Source of the DNA: Clostridiaceae bacterium
Lineage (GTDB): Bacteria; Bacillota; Clostridia; Saccharofermentanales; Fastidiosipilaceae
Reading direction: 5' to 3'
Length of the DNA stretch: 33,910 bases
Assembly (NCBI GenBank): GCA_012800515.1
Contig: JAAZJE010000053.1
Span: 1 to 33,910 of the forward strand
The notes under the pieces were generated by a model that was not told the DNA's origin, searched no databases, and saw nothing but the letters and a program-made list of their open reading frames with translations. How positions within the stretch are numbered: the first letter of the stretch is position 1; the number at the start of each line of letters is the position of its first letter. A program made the translations under genes and the position numbers. Below, one piece after another: positions 11,606 to 19,654 of this stretch.

Positions 11606-13156
11606 TTATTCGTCCGGCGTTGCCCCTCGACTGCTGCGTTCACTCTCGTCAGTTACGTCATCCTCCGTTTCTTCCTGCTCCGGAACAATCTCCAGGAGCA
11701 GGCTGGCGATGCGCCTTTCCTCCATTTGCAGGACGGTGAACTTCATCCTGCCGACCTGAACCGAAGCCGGCTCTTCACAATCCGCATCGGGAATATAGCC
11801 CAACAGACCGATTACATAGCCGGCAACCGTGTCGTAGTCATCGTCCTCCTCGGGATAAACAAAATCGGGGATTTTGCGCGACGCTTCCGTTAAGTCGGTC
11901 AATCCGTCAATCGTCCAGCTTCCGTCCGGATTCTCCACAATTTCCAGATCCTCTTCGTCATACTCATCCTGAATGCTGCCTACAATCTCTTCCAGCAGAT
12001 CCTCAATCGTGACGATACCTGCGGTTCCGCCGTACTCGTCAATAACGATCGCCATCTGAATACGGCGATGCTGCATCTCGAAGAACAAGTCGTTGATGTT
12101 TTTACTCTCCGGGACAAAGAACGGCTCCCGGATTATCGCCTCGAGCCGGAAATCCGGTGTCAGGTCGGCATCGGCGGTTCGAGTCTCTCCGGGGTCGTCC
12201 GTCTGCTGCTTAAAAATGCGCTCGGCGACGCGCATAGTGTGACGCATCATATCCTTGACATAAAGCACGCCGATGATATCGTCGATCGTCTCGCGATATA
12301 CTGGAATTCGGCTGAAGCGCTCATTGACCGCCACATCGATGATTTCGTCGTACTCCGCCTCGATTTCCAGCGCAACGACATTTGTTCGGTGCGTCATAAT
12401 CTCCGAGACTTCCTTGTCGTTAAATTCAAAGACGTTCTCGATCATCTCCACTTCCGAGGAGTGAATCGAACCCGCCGCGAGTCCCACGTCAACCATGATG
12501 CGAATCTCCTCTTCTGTGACGTTTTGGGCGGCGTCGTCGGGCTTGATGCCGAACAGACGCAGCACTCCCCGCGTCGTCGCATCGAGCAACTTGGTTAGCG
12601 GCAGGAAAATGATATTGAAACTCCGCATTGTACCCGAAAGGCGGCGTGAGAGGATCTCGGGGTGGCGCAGAGCAATCTGCTTCGGAACCAACTCGCCAAA
12701 AATCAGTGAGATGAACGAGAGAATCAGGGTAACGAAGATAATCGAAATACTTTCGATCCAGGCACTGGCGCCGGTCGGATCGATCAGGTGCGCCAGATAG
12801 GTGGCAAAGCGATTGGCGGCAAAAGCGCTGGAGAGAAATCCGGTCAGGGTCACGCCGACCTGGATCGAAGCCAGGAAACGCCCGGAATTAGCAATCAGCC
12901 GCTGGAGACGCAAAGCGATTCTGTCTCCCTCTTCGGCCTGACGCTCTATTTTATTCTTATTCAGCGATATAACCGCCATTTCGGCGGCGGCAAACAGACC
13001 GTTAAGAAGAACCAGCAATAAAATCAGAAGGATATCCCCGAAAATCTGCCCCGCCGTCGGTGCGCTGTATACAACAGTTGTAGCGGACGCAGTCACGATC
13101 TCGATACGTACGCCAATCAACGAAAACAGATGGCGTATACTGTCACTTTCATCCAC
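11606..13156 (-). CDS. CNNM/CorC-type membrane protein (HlyC/CorC family, DUF21-CBS-CorC)
   Basis: This is a 516-residue protein with a GTG start; AAGGAG lies 9 bp upstream. An N-terminal DUF21 (CNNM) transmembrane domain spans about 38-205 and includes LNGLFAAAEMA and FGELVPKQ. A pair of CBS domains follows (about 236-395; IMTHRTNVVALE, IDEYGGTAGIVTIEDLLEEIVG). A C-terminal CorC_HlyC domain lies at about 405-495, with an acidic tail. The family is tied to Mg2+ or Co2+ export, and some members were once called hemolysins. The nucleotide-binding CBS pair suggests regulation by ATP/Mg2+. It stands alone, with a candidate promoter about 85 bp upstream. Confidence 0.9.
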   Translation of the reverse strand: MDESDSIRHLFSLIGVRIEIVTASATTVVYSAPTAGQIFGDILLILLLVLLNGLFAAAEMAVISLNKNKIERQAEEGDRIALRLQRLIANSGRFLASIQVGVTLTGFLSSAFAANRFATYLAHLIDPTGASAWIESISIIFVTLILSFISLIFGELVPKQIALRHPEILSRRLSGTMRSFNIIFLPLTKLLDATTRGVLRLFGIKPDDAAQNVTEEEIRIMVDVGLAAGSIHSSEVEMIENVFEFNDKEVSEIMTHRTNVVALEIEAEYDEIIDVAVNERFSRIPVYRETIDDIIGVLYVKDMMRHTMRVAERIFKQQTDDPGETRTADADLTPDFRLEAIIREPFFVPESKNINDLFFEMQHRRIQMAIVIDEYGGTAGIVTIEDLLEEIVGSIQDEYDEEDLEIVENPDGSWTIDGLTDLTEASRKIPDFVYPEEDDDYDTVAGYVIGLLGYIPDADCEEPASVQVGRMKFTVLQMEERRIASLLLEIVPEQEETEDDVTDESERSSRGATPDE

Positions 13157-13239
13157 TCAGGACTACTCCTTATGCAAATATTAAGCCTGGACGGCCGGAA
13201 TATACCTATTCTGGACTCAACCCAATCTTTGTACGCCTC

Positions 13240-13269
13240 ATTCTATCCAAAAAGACGGACTTTATGCAA
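13240..13269 (-). promoter_or_regulatory. Candidate promoter of the CorC-family gene
   Basis: On the minus strand a TAGAAT -10 (13240-13245) lies 18 bp after TTGCAT (13264-13269). The -35 match is weak. Just upstream, two 12-bp direct repeats on the plus strand (GCCACTCACAAA at 13308-13319 and 13345-13356) could be protein-binding sites. Confidence 0.35.
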
Positions 13270-13446
13270 GCGGCATTTATTTATTGGGCTACGGGGCCGC
13301 GCACAGTGCCACTCACAAACAGCTCACAATCACAATTACAAACCGCCACTCACAAATAAAACCGCTCTCCCCTCACCAACCATCCAGTCCATTCCCCGCT
13401 ATTTCAGCTTTTACACAGTCAACTACAGGATTTCGGGTACTTGCCT

Positions 13447-13898
13447 GCATCGGCGACGCTCTTTTCGGCAACTTTACAGCTTGTGTCCCGCCGAAGAGCG
13501 TTGCCGATACCGCCGCAGGGACGTTAGTTGCAAAGTTGCCGAAAGCCCGTGGCGCTGGAGGCGCTAACAGATGTTTTTGGGAGCTGGCGACGCGGTTTTG
13601 GTGGCTGGCGACGGGGTTTTGGGCATCGGCGATGCTCTGTTCGGCAACTTTACAGCTTGTGTCCCGCCGAAGAGCGTTGCCGATGCCGCCGCAGGGACGT
13701 TAGTTGCAAAGTTGTCGAAAGCCCGTGGCGCTGGAGGCACTAACAGATGTTTTTGGAAGCAGGCGGCGCGGTTTTGGTGGCTGGCGACGGGGTTTTGGGC
13801 ATCGGCGATGCTCTTTTCGACAACTTTACAGCTTGTGTCCCGCCGAATAGCGTTGCCGATGCCGTCGCAGGGACGTTAGTTGCAAAGTTGCCGAAAGG
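13447..13898. repeat. Three 176-bp tandem repeats with internal inverted repeats
   Basis: Copies begin at 13447, 13623 and 13799, exactly 176 bp apart; the third loses similarity after about 13898. Each unit holds a conserved core of about 98 bp and a linker of about 78 bp. Within the core, an arm starting ATCGGCGACGCTCTT is nearly complementary to one ending GAGCGTTGCCGAT. A second pair, TTCGGCAACTTT and AAAGTTGCCGAA, flanks it. The period is not a multiple of three, so open frames crossing it are not coding. The array fills the gene-free stretch (13157-13932) between the nitroreductase and the CorC-family gene. No transposase is present; function unknown. Confidence 0.9.
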
Positions 13899-13932
13899 CG
13901 TTCAGGCAGAAGCCCTAACGGCGTCTTGTGCC

Positions 13933-15183
13933 CTAAGTCCGCGGCGGCGGTGCGGAGTCAATAATCTTCACCTGGCTCTCCCGCCATTTGTGTGCCTTTC
14001 CGGCTATATTCTTCGTTCCGATCGCCACCGCAATCACGAATTCATAATTTTCCGGAAAGCCCAATGCTTCCTTGAGCTCGACGGCGTTCCGACGCTCAAA
14101 GGCCAGTGCCGGTAGCCCCATAATGCAGCTGCCCAGCCCCAGTGATTCCGCGGCCAGACATAGGTTCTGAACACCGATGCCGGCGTTCACATCGTCTGCC
14201 CCGCCGGACGGAGCGGTAATAAAGACCACTAAGGGCGCATTATACAGGAAGCTGCTGTGCCGTCCGGCAATCCGCCGCAACAACGCATGATTATCGGTTT
14301 CTCGAGCGCGTGCCAGACAGGCGCGATTCACCCGCTCCAACAAGCGTGCGTCTCGCACAAAGGAATAATGTGTCCGGCACAGATTCATCCCGGTAGGAGC
14401 TGCCAACGCTGCCTTGCGCAACCATTCCATCTGCTCGTCGTTGATCGGATTCTGTCCGAAATTACGACAGGAATAACGATTAAGTATATCTTCGAGTGTC
14501 CGATTAGGCACATGTTCCTCTGTCTCCAGTCCCTCGATTTTCAGCTGTGCATGCTCCAGCGCTTCATTCAGGCGTTCGAGGGCCGCGTCTACCTCCGTCT
14601 CACAACTCTCATCGAGTGTAAAGTACAGATATCGCGCCTCACTAGCGGCCTCATAAATTTCCTTCCACGTTTCCGGCGTGAAATGCTCCCTGGTCAGCGT
14701 GTCGACATAAGAGAGTGTATTATGCAGTTGTTTTGCTTGTTTCATCAATGTATCCTCCCGCTGTACGCGTTCGGTCAGCTCCGTAACGGACCAACCGAGA
14801 TTTGTCTCCGTAGACTGTATTGTAATCGGCAGGAACGCACCCCTATCAGTGCTCCGCGCCCCCGCGAGTCCTTTTAATTCGCTTGCCGCCGCGCCGGCCC
14901 GCGCATCCGTCACTCCTTTGAAGAGAAGCAGAACCTGCAGAGCTTGCTCCGGAACCTCGCCCACCTTAGCAGTTTCGGCAATATATTCGCCGATCGGCCG
15001 GAACTTATCATCCGCGGTAAAAAGATCCGCCACGCAAAAATCGCCGACGATAGCCGAATCTACTTCTCGCACCTGAATATCCTGCTCGAAGATCTTAGAC
15101 AGGCGGCACAGAACTTCTCCACGCCAAGGAGAAGCCTTCCAGTGCGCATCTTCGCTGATAATCAACAATCTGCCTTCATTCAT
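13933..15183 (-). CDS. Nitroreductase-family flavoprotein with an unusual N-terminal extension
   Basis: This is a 416-residue protein. The C-terminal half (about 228-408) is a nitroreductase: NRYSCRNF, the FMN-binding type APTGMNL near 262, and GIGVQNLCLAAESLGLGSCIMG near 335. About 225 residues precede it, which is unusual because most nitroreductases are around 170-250 residues in total. Residues 1-120 alternate beta strands and helices (RLLIIS, VLLLFKG, FLPITIQS) and may be a flavodoxin-like fold (weak). Residues 149-216 resemble a FIVAR-type three-helix module. It likely reduces a substrate with NAD(P)H through FMN; the substrate is unknown. The start ATG overlaps the pepF stop (ATGA), indicating translational coupling. 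Confidence 0.8.
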   Translation of the reverse strand: MNEGRLLIISEDAHWKASPWRGEVLCRLSKIFEQDIQVREVDSAIVGDFCVADLFTADDKFRPIGEYIAETAKVGEVPEQALQVLLLFKGVTDARAGAAASELKGLAGARSTDRGAFLPITIQSTETNLGWSVTELTERVQREDTLMKQAKQLHNTLSYVDTLTREHFTPETWKEIYEAASEARYLYFTLDESCETEVDAALERLNEALEHAQLKIEGLETEEHVPNRTLEDILNRYSCRNFGQNPINDEQMEWLRKAALAAPTGMNLCRTHYSFVRDARLLERVNRACLARARETDNHALLRRIAGRHSSFLYNAPLVVFITAPSGGADDVNAGIGVQNLCLAAESLGLGSCIMGLPALAFERRNAVELKEALGFPENYEFVIAVAIGTKNIAGKAHKWRESQVKIIDSAPPPRT

Positions 15184-17060
15184 TGCTGAGCCTCCTTCAG
15201 TTCTATAAATTGCTTGAGATAAGCCTCAAAGACGTCCAGGGCTGCTCGTACCGGTTCGGGGGTAGTCATATCGACGCCGGCCGTCCGCAGAACTTCCACG
15301 GCAGGAGCCGAATTCCCCGCCCGCAGGAAATTGAGGTAGCGCTCGACCGCCGGCGCACCTTCTTCAAGAATTGCTTTGGCAAAAGCCGTAGCGGCGCTGA
15401 AGCCGGTTGCGTACTGATACACGTAATAGGCACGGTAGAAATGGGGAATGCGCGACCACTCCAGCCCGATTTCCGGACAAGGCGTCAGTGCCGGACCGTA
15501 ATAATTCTGGTTTAAATCCCCGTAGAATTTTATGAGATAGTCGGCGGTCAGCACCGTTCCCTCGGCCTCCGCCTTATGCATCGCATGCTCGAACTCGGCG
15601 AATTGGGTCTGCCGGAAAACAGTACCCTTGAATCCATCGAGATAGTGGTTTATCACCGCAAGCCGAACGAGCGGATCGGCATTTGCGGCCAAAAGGTGCT
15701 CGGTGAGCAGAATCTCATTCGTCGTCGAAGCAATTTCCGCCAGGAAAATACTGTAATTTGCGTTGAGTAGCGATTGCTTTTCCCAGGTCAAATAGCTGTG
15801 CATGCTGTGACCCAGCTCATGTGCCAAGGTGTAGAGGTCATCGAGACCCCCCTTCCATGTTATGAGAATGTAGGGAGGGGTGCCGTAGCAGCCGCTCGAG
15901 TACGCCCCGCTACGCTTGTTGCGGTTTTCCGCCCAGTCAATCCAGCGCTCGTCAGCAGCACGGCGCAGATTGGCGATATATTCCTCGCCCAGCGGAGACA
16001 GAGCCTCGCAGAGCAGATCCATCGCCTCGGTGAAAGTATATTTGAGCTTAACTTCCTTAACCAAAGACGGGTACAGGTCATACGGATAAAAGTCATCGAG
16101 CTCCAGGAAGCGCTTGCTCATTGCCGTGTATTCGTGCAACAGATCCAGTCGCTCCCGTACGGCTCCGACCAGGTTCTCCCAAACAGTCTCGGGTATCTCA
16201 TTTGCAAACAGGGCCTGCGCTCGCGCGCTCTCAAAGCCGCGGATCTCCGCCAACATATTATCGTTTTTCATTTGTGCGGCGAAGCTGGCTGCCAGCGTGT
16301 TTTTCAGCGCCCCGTAGGCCTCCCAAGTCGCCTTGAAAGCACCGGCCCGTACCTCGCGCTTGGAGCTCGTGATTAACTGCAAATAACGCCCGTGAGTCAG
16401 CTCAATCTCATTTCCGTCGTCATCGATAACCGTGCCGAACTTCAGGTCGGCATTGTTCAGCTGCGAGAAGATCGTCGAAGGAGCGTCGATCGCCTCGGAG
16501 GCCCGCGCCAACAGGCGCTCCTCGGGTTCAGAGAGCGTGTATTCGGCTTGGCGAATTACATCCTCCAACATGCGTGCTGCTGTCGTAAGACGCGGTTCTT
16601 CGGCCAAAAAGGCGCGTAGCCGTTCGGCGCCCACCGCAACCAGCTCGGGCTGCATGAAAGAAAGCCGACTCCCGAGCCGCGCCATTAGCGCTCCGAAGCG
16701 TGAATACAGTCGCAATCCTTCTTCGGCCGCCGTATCCTGATCGTGGTACAGATGCGCGTAAACGCCGACGTGCATTGCCGTCCGGTAAAAATCTTCATAC
16801 TTAGCGACGCAGTCGGCCAGCACCGCGGCGCTCTCGCCCAGGCGTCCTCTGAATGCCGCCACAGCGGCGCTCAGGTTTTCGAGCTTGGTAAGATCCGCCT
16901 CCCAAGTAGCGACATCCGGAAAAATCAGCGACAGGTTCCACGTCTGTTCCTCGGGCACTTCACTGCGCGCCAACAGAACCGACGCTCCCGTTGCGCCTTG
17001 CTCCGCCGCCTGAAACTTCCTTGCTTCACTGGTTATTCCAGCTTCATATTCGAATTCCAT
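15180..17060 (-). CDS. pepF: Oligoendopeptidase F (M3B metallopeptidase)
   Basis: This is a 626-residue cytosolic zinc peptidase that cleaves short oligopeptides. The zinc site HELGH is at 414-418, and the third ligand is Glu442 in AEIASTTNE. The conserved GAYSSGCYGTPPYILITW, FRQTQFAEFEHAMH and AYYVYQYATGFSAA blocks of the family are present. The N-terminus carries about 30 residues before the usual RSEVPEEQTWNLSLIFPD opening. The start has AGGAGG at good spacing. Its stop overlaps the start of the nitroreductase gene, so the two form an operon; the VanZ-like gene lies 82 bp upstream on the same strand. Confidence 0.95.
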   Translation of the reverse strand: MEFEYEAGITSEARKFQAAEQGATGASVLLARSEVPEEQTWNLSLIFPDVATWEADLTKLENLSAAVAAFRGRLGESAAVLADCVAKYEDFYRTAMHVGVYAHLYHDQDTAAEEGLRLYSRFGALMARLGSRLSFMQPELVAVGAERLRAFLAEEPRLTTAARMLEDVIRQAEYTLSEPEERLLARASEAIDAPSTIFSQLNNADLKFGTVIDDDGNEIELTHGRYLQLITSSKREVRAGAFKATWEAYGALKNTLAASFAAQMKNDNMLAEIRGFESARAQALFANEIPETVWENLVGAVRERLDLLHEYTAMSKRFLELDDFYPYDLYPSLVKEVKLKYTFTEAMDLLCEALSPLGEEYIANLRRAADERWIDWAENRNKRSGAYSSGCYGTPPYILITWKGGLDDLYTLAHELGHSMHSYLTWEKQSLLNANYSIFLAEIASTTNEILLTEHLLAANADPLVRLAVINHYLDGFKGTVFRQTQFAEFEHAMHKAEAEGTVLTADYLIKFYGDLNQNYYGPALTPCPEIGLEWSRIPHFYRAYYVYQYATGFSAATAFAKAILEEGAPAVERYLNFLRAGNSAPAVEVLRTAGVDMTTPEPVRAALDVFEAYLKQFIELKEAQQ

Positions 17061-17142
17061 TATCTTTACCTCCTCTTCCTGTATAAATTACACCTTGTCA
17101 GTTTGCATTGCGTTGAGCCGCGCTTACATGCATTAAGCGTTA

Positions 17143-17709
17143 TTATATATCTTTCTTCACGTCCAAAGTGGTACGCGAAGCACGCCGACGGTAAGCAGAA
17201 CGAAACCTCCGCCCGAGCGCTCCGATAATCGTCGCAATAAGTAGGATAAGGCCGGCGCCCAACACGTTTTCGATTATATCGAGCAAATCGACCACCCTAT
17301 AGCGCAAGCCGAAATGCAGCGAGAGTGCCAACTGCGCCAGCTCAATCCCGACGCTGACCAGGCCGCAAATCAGCCAAATACGCAGCTTCCCGATTTTCGG
17401 CGGTAAAAAATAACACAAAAACATAGCCAAAGGCATCAGCAGGACCAAATTCCCGGTGTGATTGAAAATAAAGAGACGCAAAGGAACTCGATTGCCACGC
17501 CCCAACCCCCAATTAACATGACCGAGGCTACGGCGGATACTGTCCAGCGGATCCAGTTCAACGGCGGCCATGATTTCTTCCGTCGTCTGTTGTCCGCGAG
17601 ATTCCGACGCGGGAAAAGGAAAAAAAGTAAAGTGAATCAGAAGCACAATATAGACTGCCGCCATAATTACGATAACCCACCGACCGATTGTTCTCCAAGT
17701 CTTTCCCAT
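17143..17709 (-). CDS. VanZ-family membrane protein
   Basis: The product is 188 residues from the ATG at 17707-17709, preceded by AAGGGATAGGT. An upstream TTG at 17746-17748 would add 13 residues but has no good ribosome binding site. There are about four hydrophobic helices (WVIVIMAAVYIVLLIHF; GNLVLLMPLAMFLCYF; LRIWLICGLVSVGIELAQLAL; ENVLGAGLILLIATIIGAL). The VanZ signatures FNHTGNLVLLMPLAM, GIELAQ and RVVDLLDIIENVLGA are clear. The family is named for low-level teicoplanin resistance, but most members have no known role and this one lacks a van context. It is divergent from dnaA, at the switch between leftward and rightward genes. Confidence 0.8.
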   Translation of the reverse strand: MGKTWRTIGRWVIVIMAAVYIVLLIHFTFFPFPASESRGQQTTEEIMAAVELDPLDSIRRSLGHVNWGLGRGNRVPLRLFIFNHTGNLVLLMPLAMFLCYFLPPKIGKLRIWLICGLVSVGIELAQLALSLHFGLRYRVVDLLDIIENVLGAGLILLIATIIGALGRRFRSAYRRRASRTTLDVKKDI

Positions 17710-17758
17710 ACCTATCCCTTTTTCACCTGTTTTCGGGACAAAAAGCAAAAAAAATTAC

Positions 17759-17787
17759 TTTCTTATTTCCCCGCTCTTTGATACAAT
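17759..17787 (+). promoter_or_regulatory. Candidate dnaA promoter (extended -10)
   Basis: TACAAT at 17782-17787 is preceded by TGA, giving an extended -10. A poor -35 (TTTCTT, 17759-17764) lies 17 bp upstream. No perfect DnaA box is visible between here and the dnaA start, so autoregulation by DnaA is not evident at this promoter. Confidence 0.5.
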
Positions 17788-17866
17788 AACACATCCCGCG
17801 GAAAAACGACCCGTCTTCGGAGCGCTTTTTTGTATGTGGCAAAAAAAGAAGAGGATTTATCGCGAA

Positions 17867-19210
17867 ATGGACATCCGCCTTGATGAGATTTGGGAAAAAG
17901 CCAAGGAATTTCTGGCTCATGAATTATCGGCAATCAGCTTTAACAGTTGGATAGCTCCTCTTAAACCAGTCTCCACACGAGACGGAATTTTGACCTTTCA
18001 GGCCCCTAATCGTCTTGTGAAGGAAAACGCCGACACATACCGCAAGCAAATGGAAGCGGCTTTAACCGGGGTTATTCCGATAAAATTCACCGTTCGAATC
18101 GAAGCTCCGGACACACAAGGCTCTCCGGTTTCATATCCTTCCGCCCGCCCTTCGCTCGAATCCGATCTTTTGGACAACGGCTCCGAATTTAATTCCAACT
18201 ACACATTTGAGAACTTCGTTGTGGGTGACTCGAATCGAGTTGCCTACGCCGCTTGCACTTCTGTGGTCAAACCGAACGGCGGACCTCAGTTCAACCCGGT
18301 CTTTATTTACGGCGGCTCCGGCCTCGGTAAAACGCATCTCATGCACGCGATCGGTAATCACTCGCAAGACAATACGCCGGACAGACACGTTCTCTACGTA
18401 ACTTGTGAATATTTTTTTAACGAATTTATACGGGTGGCAATCAATCAACGCCGTTACGACGAATTCCGCGCCAAATACCGAAACTGCGACATTCTGCTCA
18501 TCGACGATATCCAGTTTATGGAAGGTAAGGACCAGATGCAAATCGAGTTCTTTAACACTTTCAATACTCTTTACGAAGCTGGCAATTCGATCGTTATTAC
18601 CTGCGATAAGCCCCCGCAACGTCTTTACGAACTTGAAGAGCGCCTCCGCACCCGTTTCGCCTCCGGTCTGATTGTTGACATTAAGTCTCCGGACTACGAG
18701 ACCCGCGTCGCCATCCTGGAAAATCTCGCCAAACAAAACGGCTCGATCATAGGTTTCGACGTCATCGACTACATCGCTTCTAATATCGTCTCCAACATCC
18801 GTGAGCTCGAAGGCGCCTTCTCTACAGTTCTGGCCTACGGGATCCTAACCGGCTCCATAACCCTCGACATCGCCAAGGAAGCCCTTAAAGGCATAATCCA
18901 TCCCGCCGCAAAGAAAACTACTTCTTCGGAAATAATTATCGAAGTTGTCGCCCGCTACTACAACGTTTCTCTCGAGGAGATGCGATCCTCGAACCGTAGC
19001 CGCGAAGTCGCCGAACCGCGTCAAATCGCCATGTATCTCTGCAAAACAATAACCGATGATACTTATGTCTACATCGGCCAGATTCTCGGTAATCGCGACC
19101 ACACCACAATCCGGCATGGATACCAAAAAATTAAAAAAGAGATAGATAACGCAAATACCGACCTCATCTCTCATATTGAAGACATAAAGAAGAGAATCTC
19201 TGCCCGCTAG
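17867..19210 (+). CDS. dnaA: Chromosomal replication initiator DnaA
   Basis: This is the AAA+ initiator that binds DnaA boxes in oriC and opens the duplex. From this start it has 447 residues. Domain I (DEIWEKAKEFLAHELSAISFNSWI) is at the N-terminus, followed by a short domain II. Walker A GGSGLGKT is at 149-156 and Walker B LLIDDIQF at 210-217. A sensor/arginine region LEERLRTRFASGL follows, and the C-terminal DNA-binding signature RDHTTIRHGYQK lies near 410. An ATG at 17834 would add 11 basic residues and has GGAG 11 bp before it. I prefer 17867 because the protein then opens like other DnaA proteins. Confidence 0.98.
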   Translation: MDIRLDEIWEKAKEFLAHELSAISFNSWIAPLKPVSTRDGILTFQAPNRLVKENADTYRKQMEAALTGVIPIKFTVRIEAPDTQGSPVSYPSARPSLESDLLDNGSEFNSNYTFENFVVGDSNRVAYAACTSVVKPNGGPQFNPVFIYGGSGLGKTHLMHAIGNHSQDNTPDRHVLYVTCEYFFNEFIRVAINQRRYDEFRAKYRNCDILLIDDIQFMEGKDQMQIEFFNTFNTLYEAGNSIVITCDKPPQRLYELEERLRTRFASGLIVDIKSPDYETRVAILENLAKQNGSIIGFDVIDYIASNIVSNIRELEGAFSTVLAYGILTGSITLDIAKEALKGIIHPAAKKTTSSEIIIEVVARYYNVSLEEMRSSNRSREVAEPRQIAMYLCKTITDDTYVYIGQILGNRDHTTIRHGYQKIKKEIDNANTDLISHIEDIKKRISAR

Positions 19211-19259
19211 AATTCTTTACACGGAAATTTTTCCTTGAAGAGGACTTTTACCTCAAAAG

Positions 19260-19500
19260 TTATCCACATTTTGTGGATAATTGGTATAAGTTTATGTGGA
19301 TAACTAAGATATCCTTTTTATCCACATCTTATCCCTCTCACGGAAAAAACTTATCCCCAAAAATGTGGATGCGCAACGCCTAGGAAAATAAGGCACGAAA
19401 GCACTTATCCCACTTATCCACAGAGTATAAGAAGAATAAGAATAAAACCATATTATTAAATAATGATTTATATATTTTCTCTCTGGACCGAAAATATCAT
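19260..19500 (+). other. oriC: Chromosomal origin of replication (oriC)
   Basis: Five perfect DnaA boxes (TTATCCACA) lie at 19260-19268 (+), 19272-19280 (-), 19295-19303 (-), 19318-19326 (+) and 19414-19422 (+). Near matches are at 19329-19337, 19351-19359, 19364-19372 (-) and 19405-19413. The first two boxes form a perfect palindrome with a 3-bp centre. Directly after the last box is a strongly AT-rich stretch (about 19423-19480), the likely duplex unwinding element. It opens with AAG/AAT-like triplets; a TACTACTA motif sits later at 19518-19525. Position between dnaA and dnaN and the flip of coding strand nearby agree with the assignment. Confidence 0.95.
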
Positions 19501-19582
19501 GTTTGCACTGATTAAGATACTACTAAGAAAGCAGCAAAGATGAAACATACCAAATACCGCTAACGCCGCAAGCTATATTTTA

Positions 19583-19591
19583 TGGTAAAAT
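19583..19591 (+). promoter_or_regulatory. Candidate dnaN promoter -10
   Basis: TAAAAT at 19586-19591 is preceded by TGG, forming an extended -10 element, with no recognisable -35. It would start a transcript about 20 nt before the Shine-Dalgarno AAAAGGAGG at 19612-19620. Confidence 0.4.
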
Positions 19592-19654
19592 AGCACAACA
19601 ATATCAGAACGAAAAGGAGGCAGGTAAGGCTCTTTCTCTGTCTTGCCGAGTTTT

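Noticed and set aside
13529..13654. Small mobile element (MITE) with terminal inverted repeats
   Set aside because: TTGCAAAGTTG and its partner could be element ends, but no target-site duplication or solitary copy is seen and the units are strictly tandem. Kept as a structured repeat instead.
13447..13898. CRISPR array interpretation of the tandem repeats
   Set aside because: The whole 176-bp unit, including the linker, is repeated, so there are no unique spacers, and no cas genes are nearby.
13130..14115. Several plus-strand open frames across the repeat array, with similar peptides
   Set aside because: They arise from the 176-bp repeat read in shifting frames because the period is not a multiple of three. 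They lack ribosome binding sites, and the last one runs antisense into the nitroreductase gene.
17121..17139. Hairpin CGCTTA/TAAGCG after the VanZ-like gene
   Set aside because: The stem is only 6 bp and no T-run follows on the minus strand, so I do not call it a terminator.
18131..18736. A 201-residue minus-strand open frame inside dnaA
   Set aside because: It overlaps the conserved AAA+ domain of dnaA in antisense and shows no independent features.
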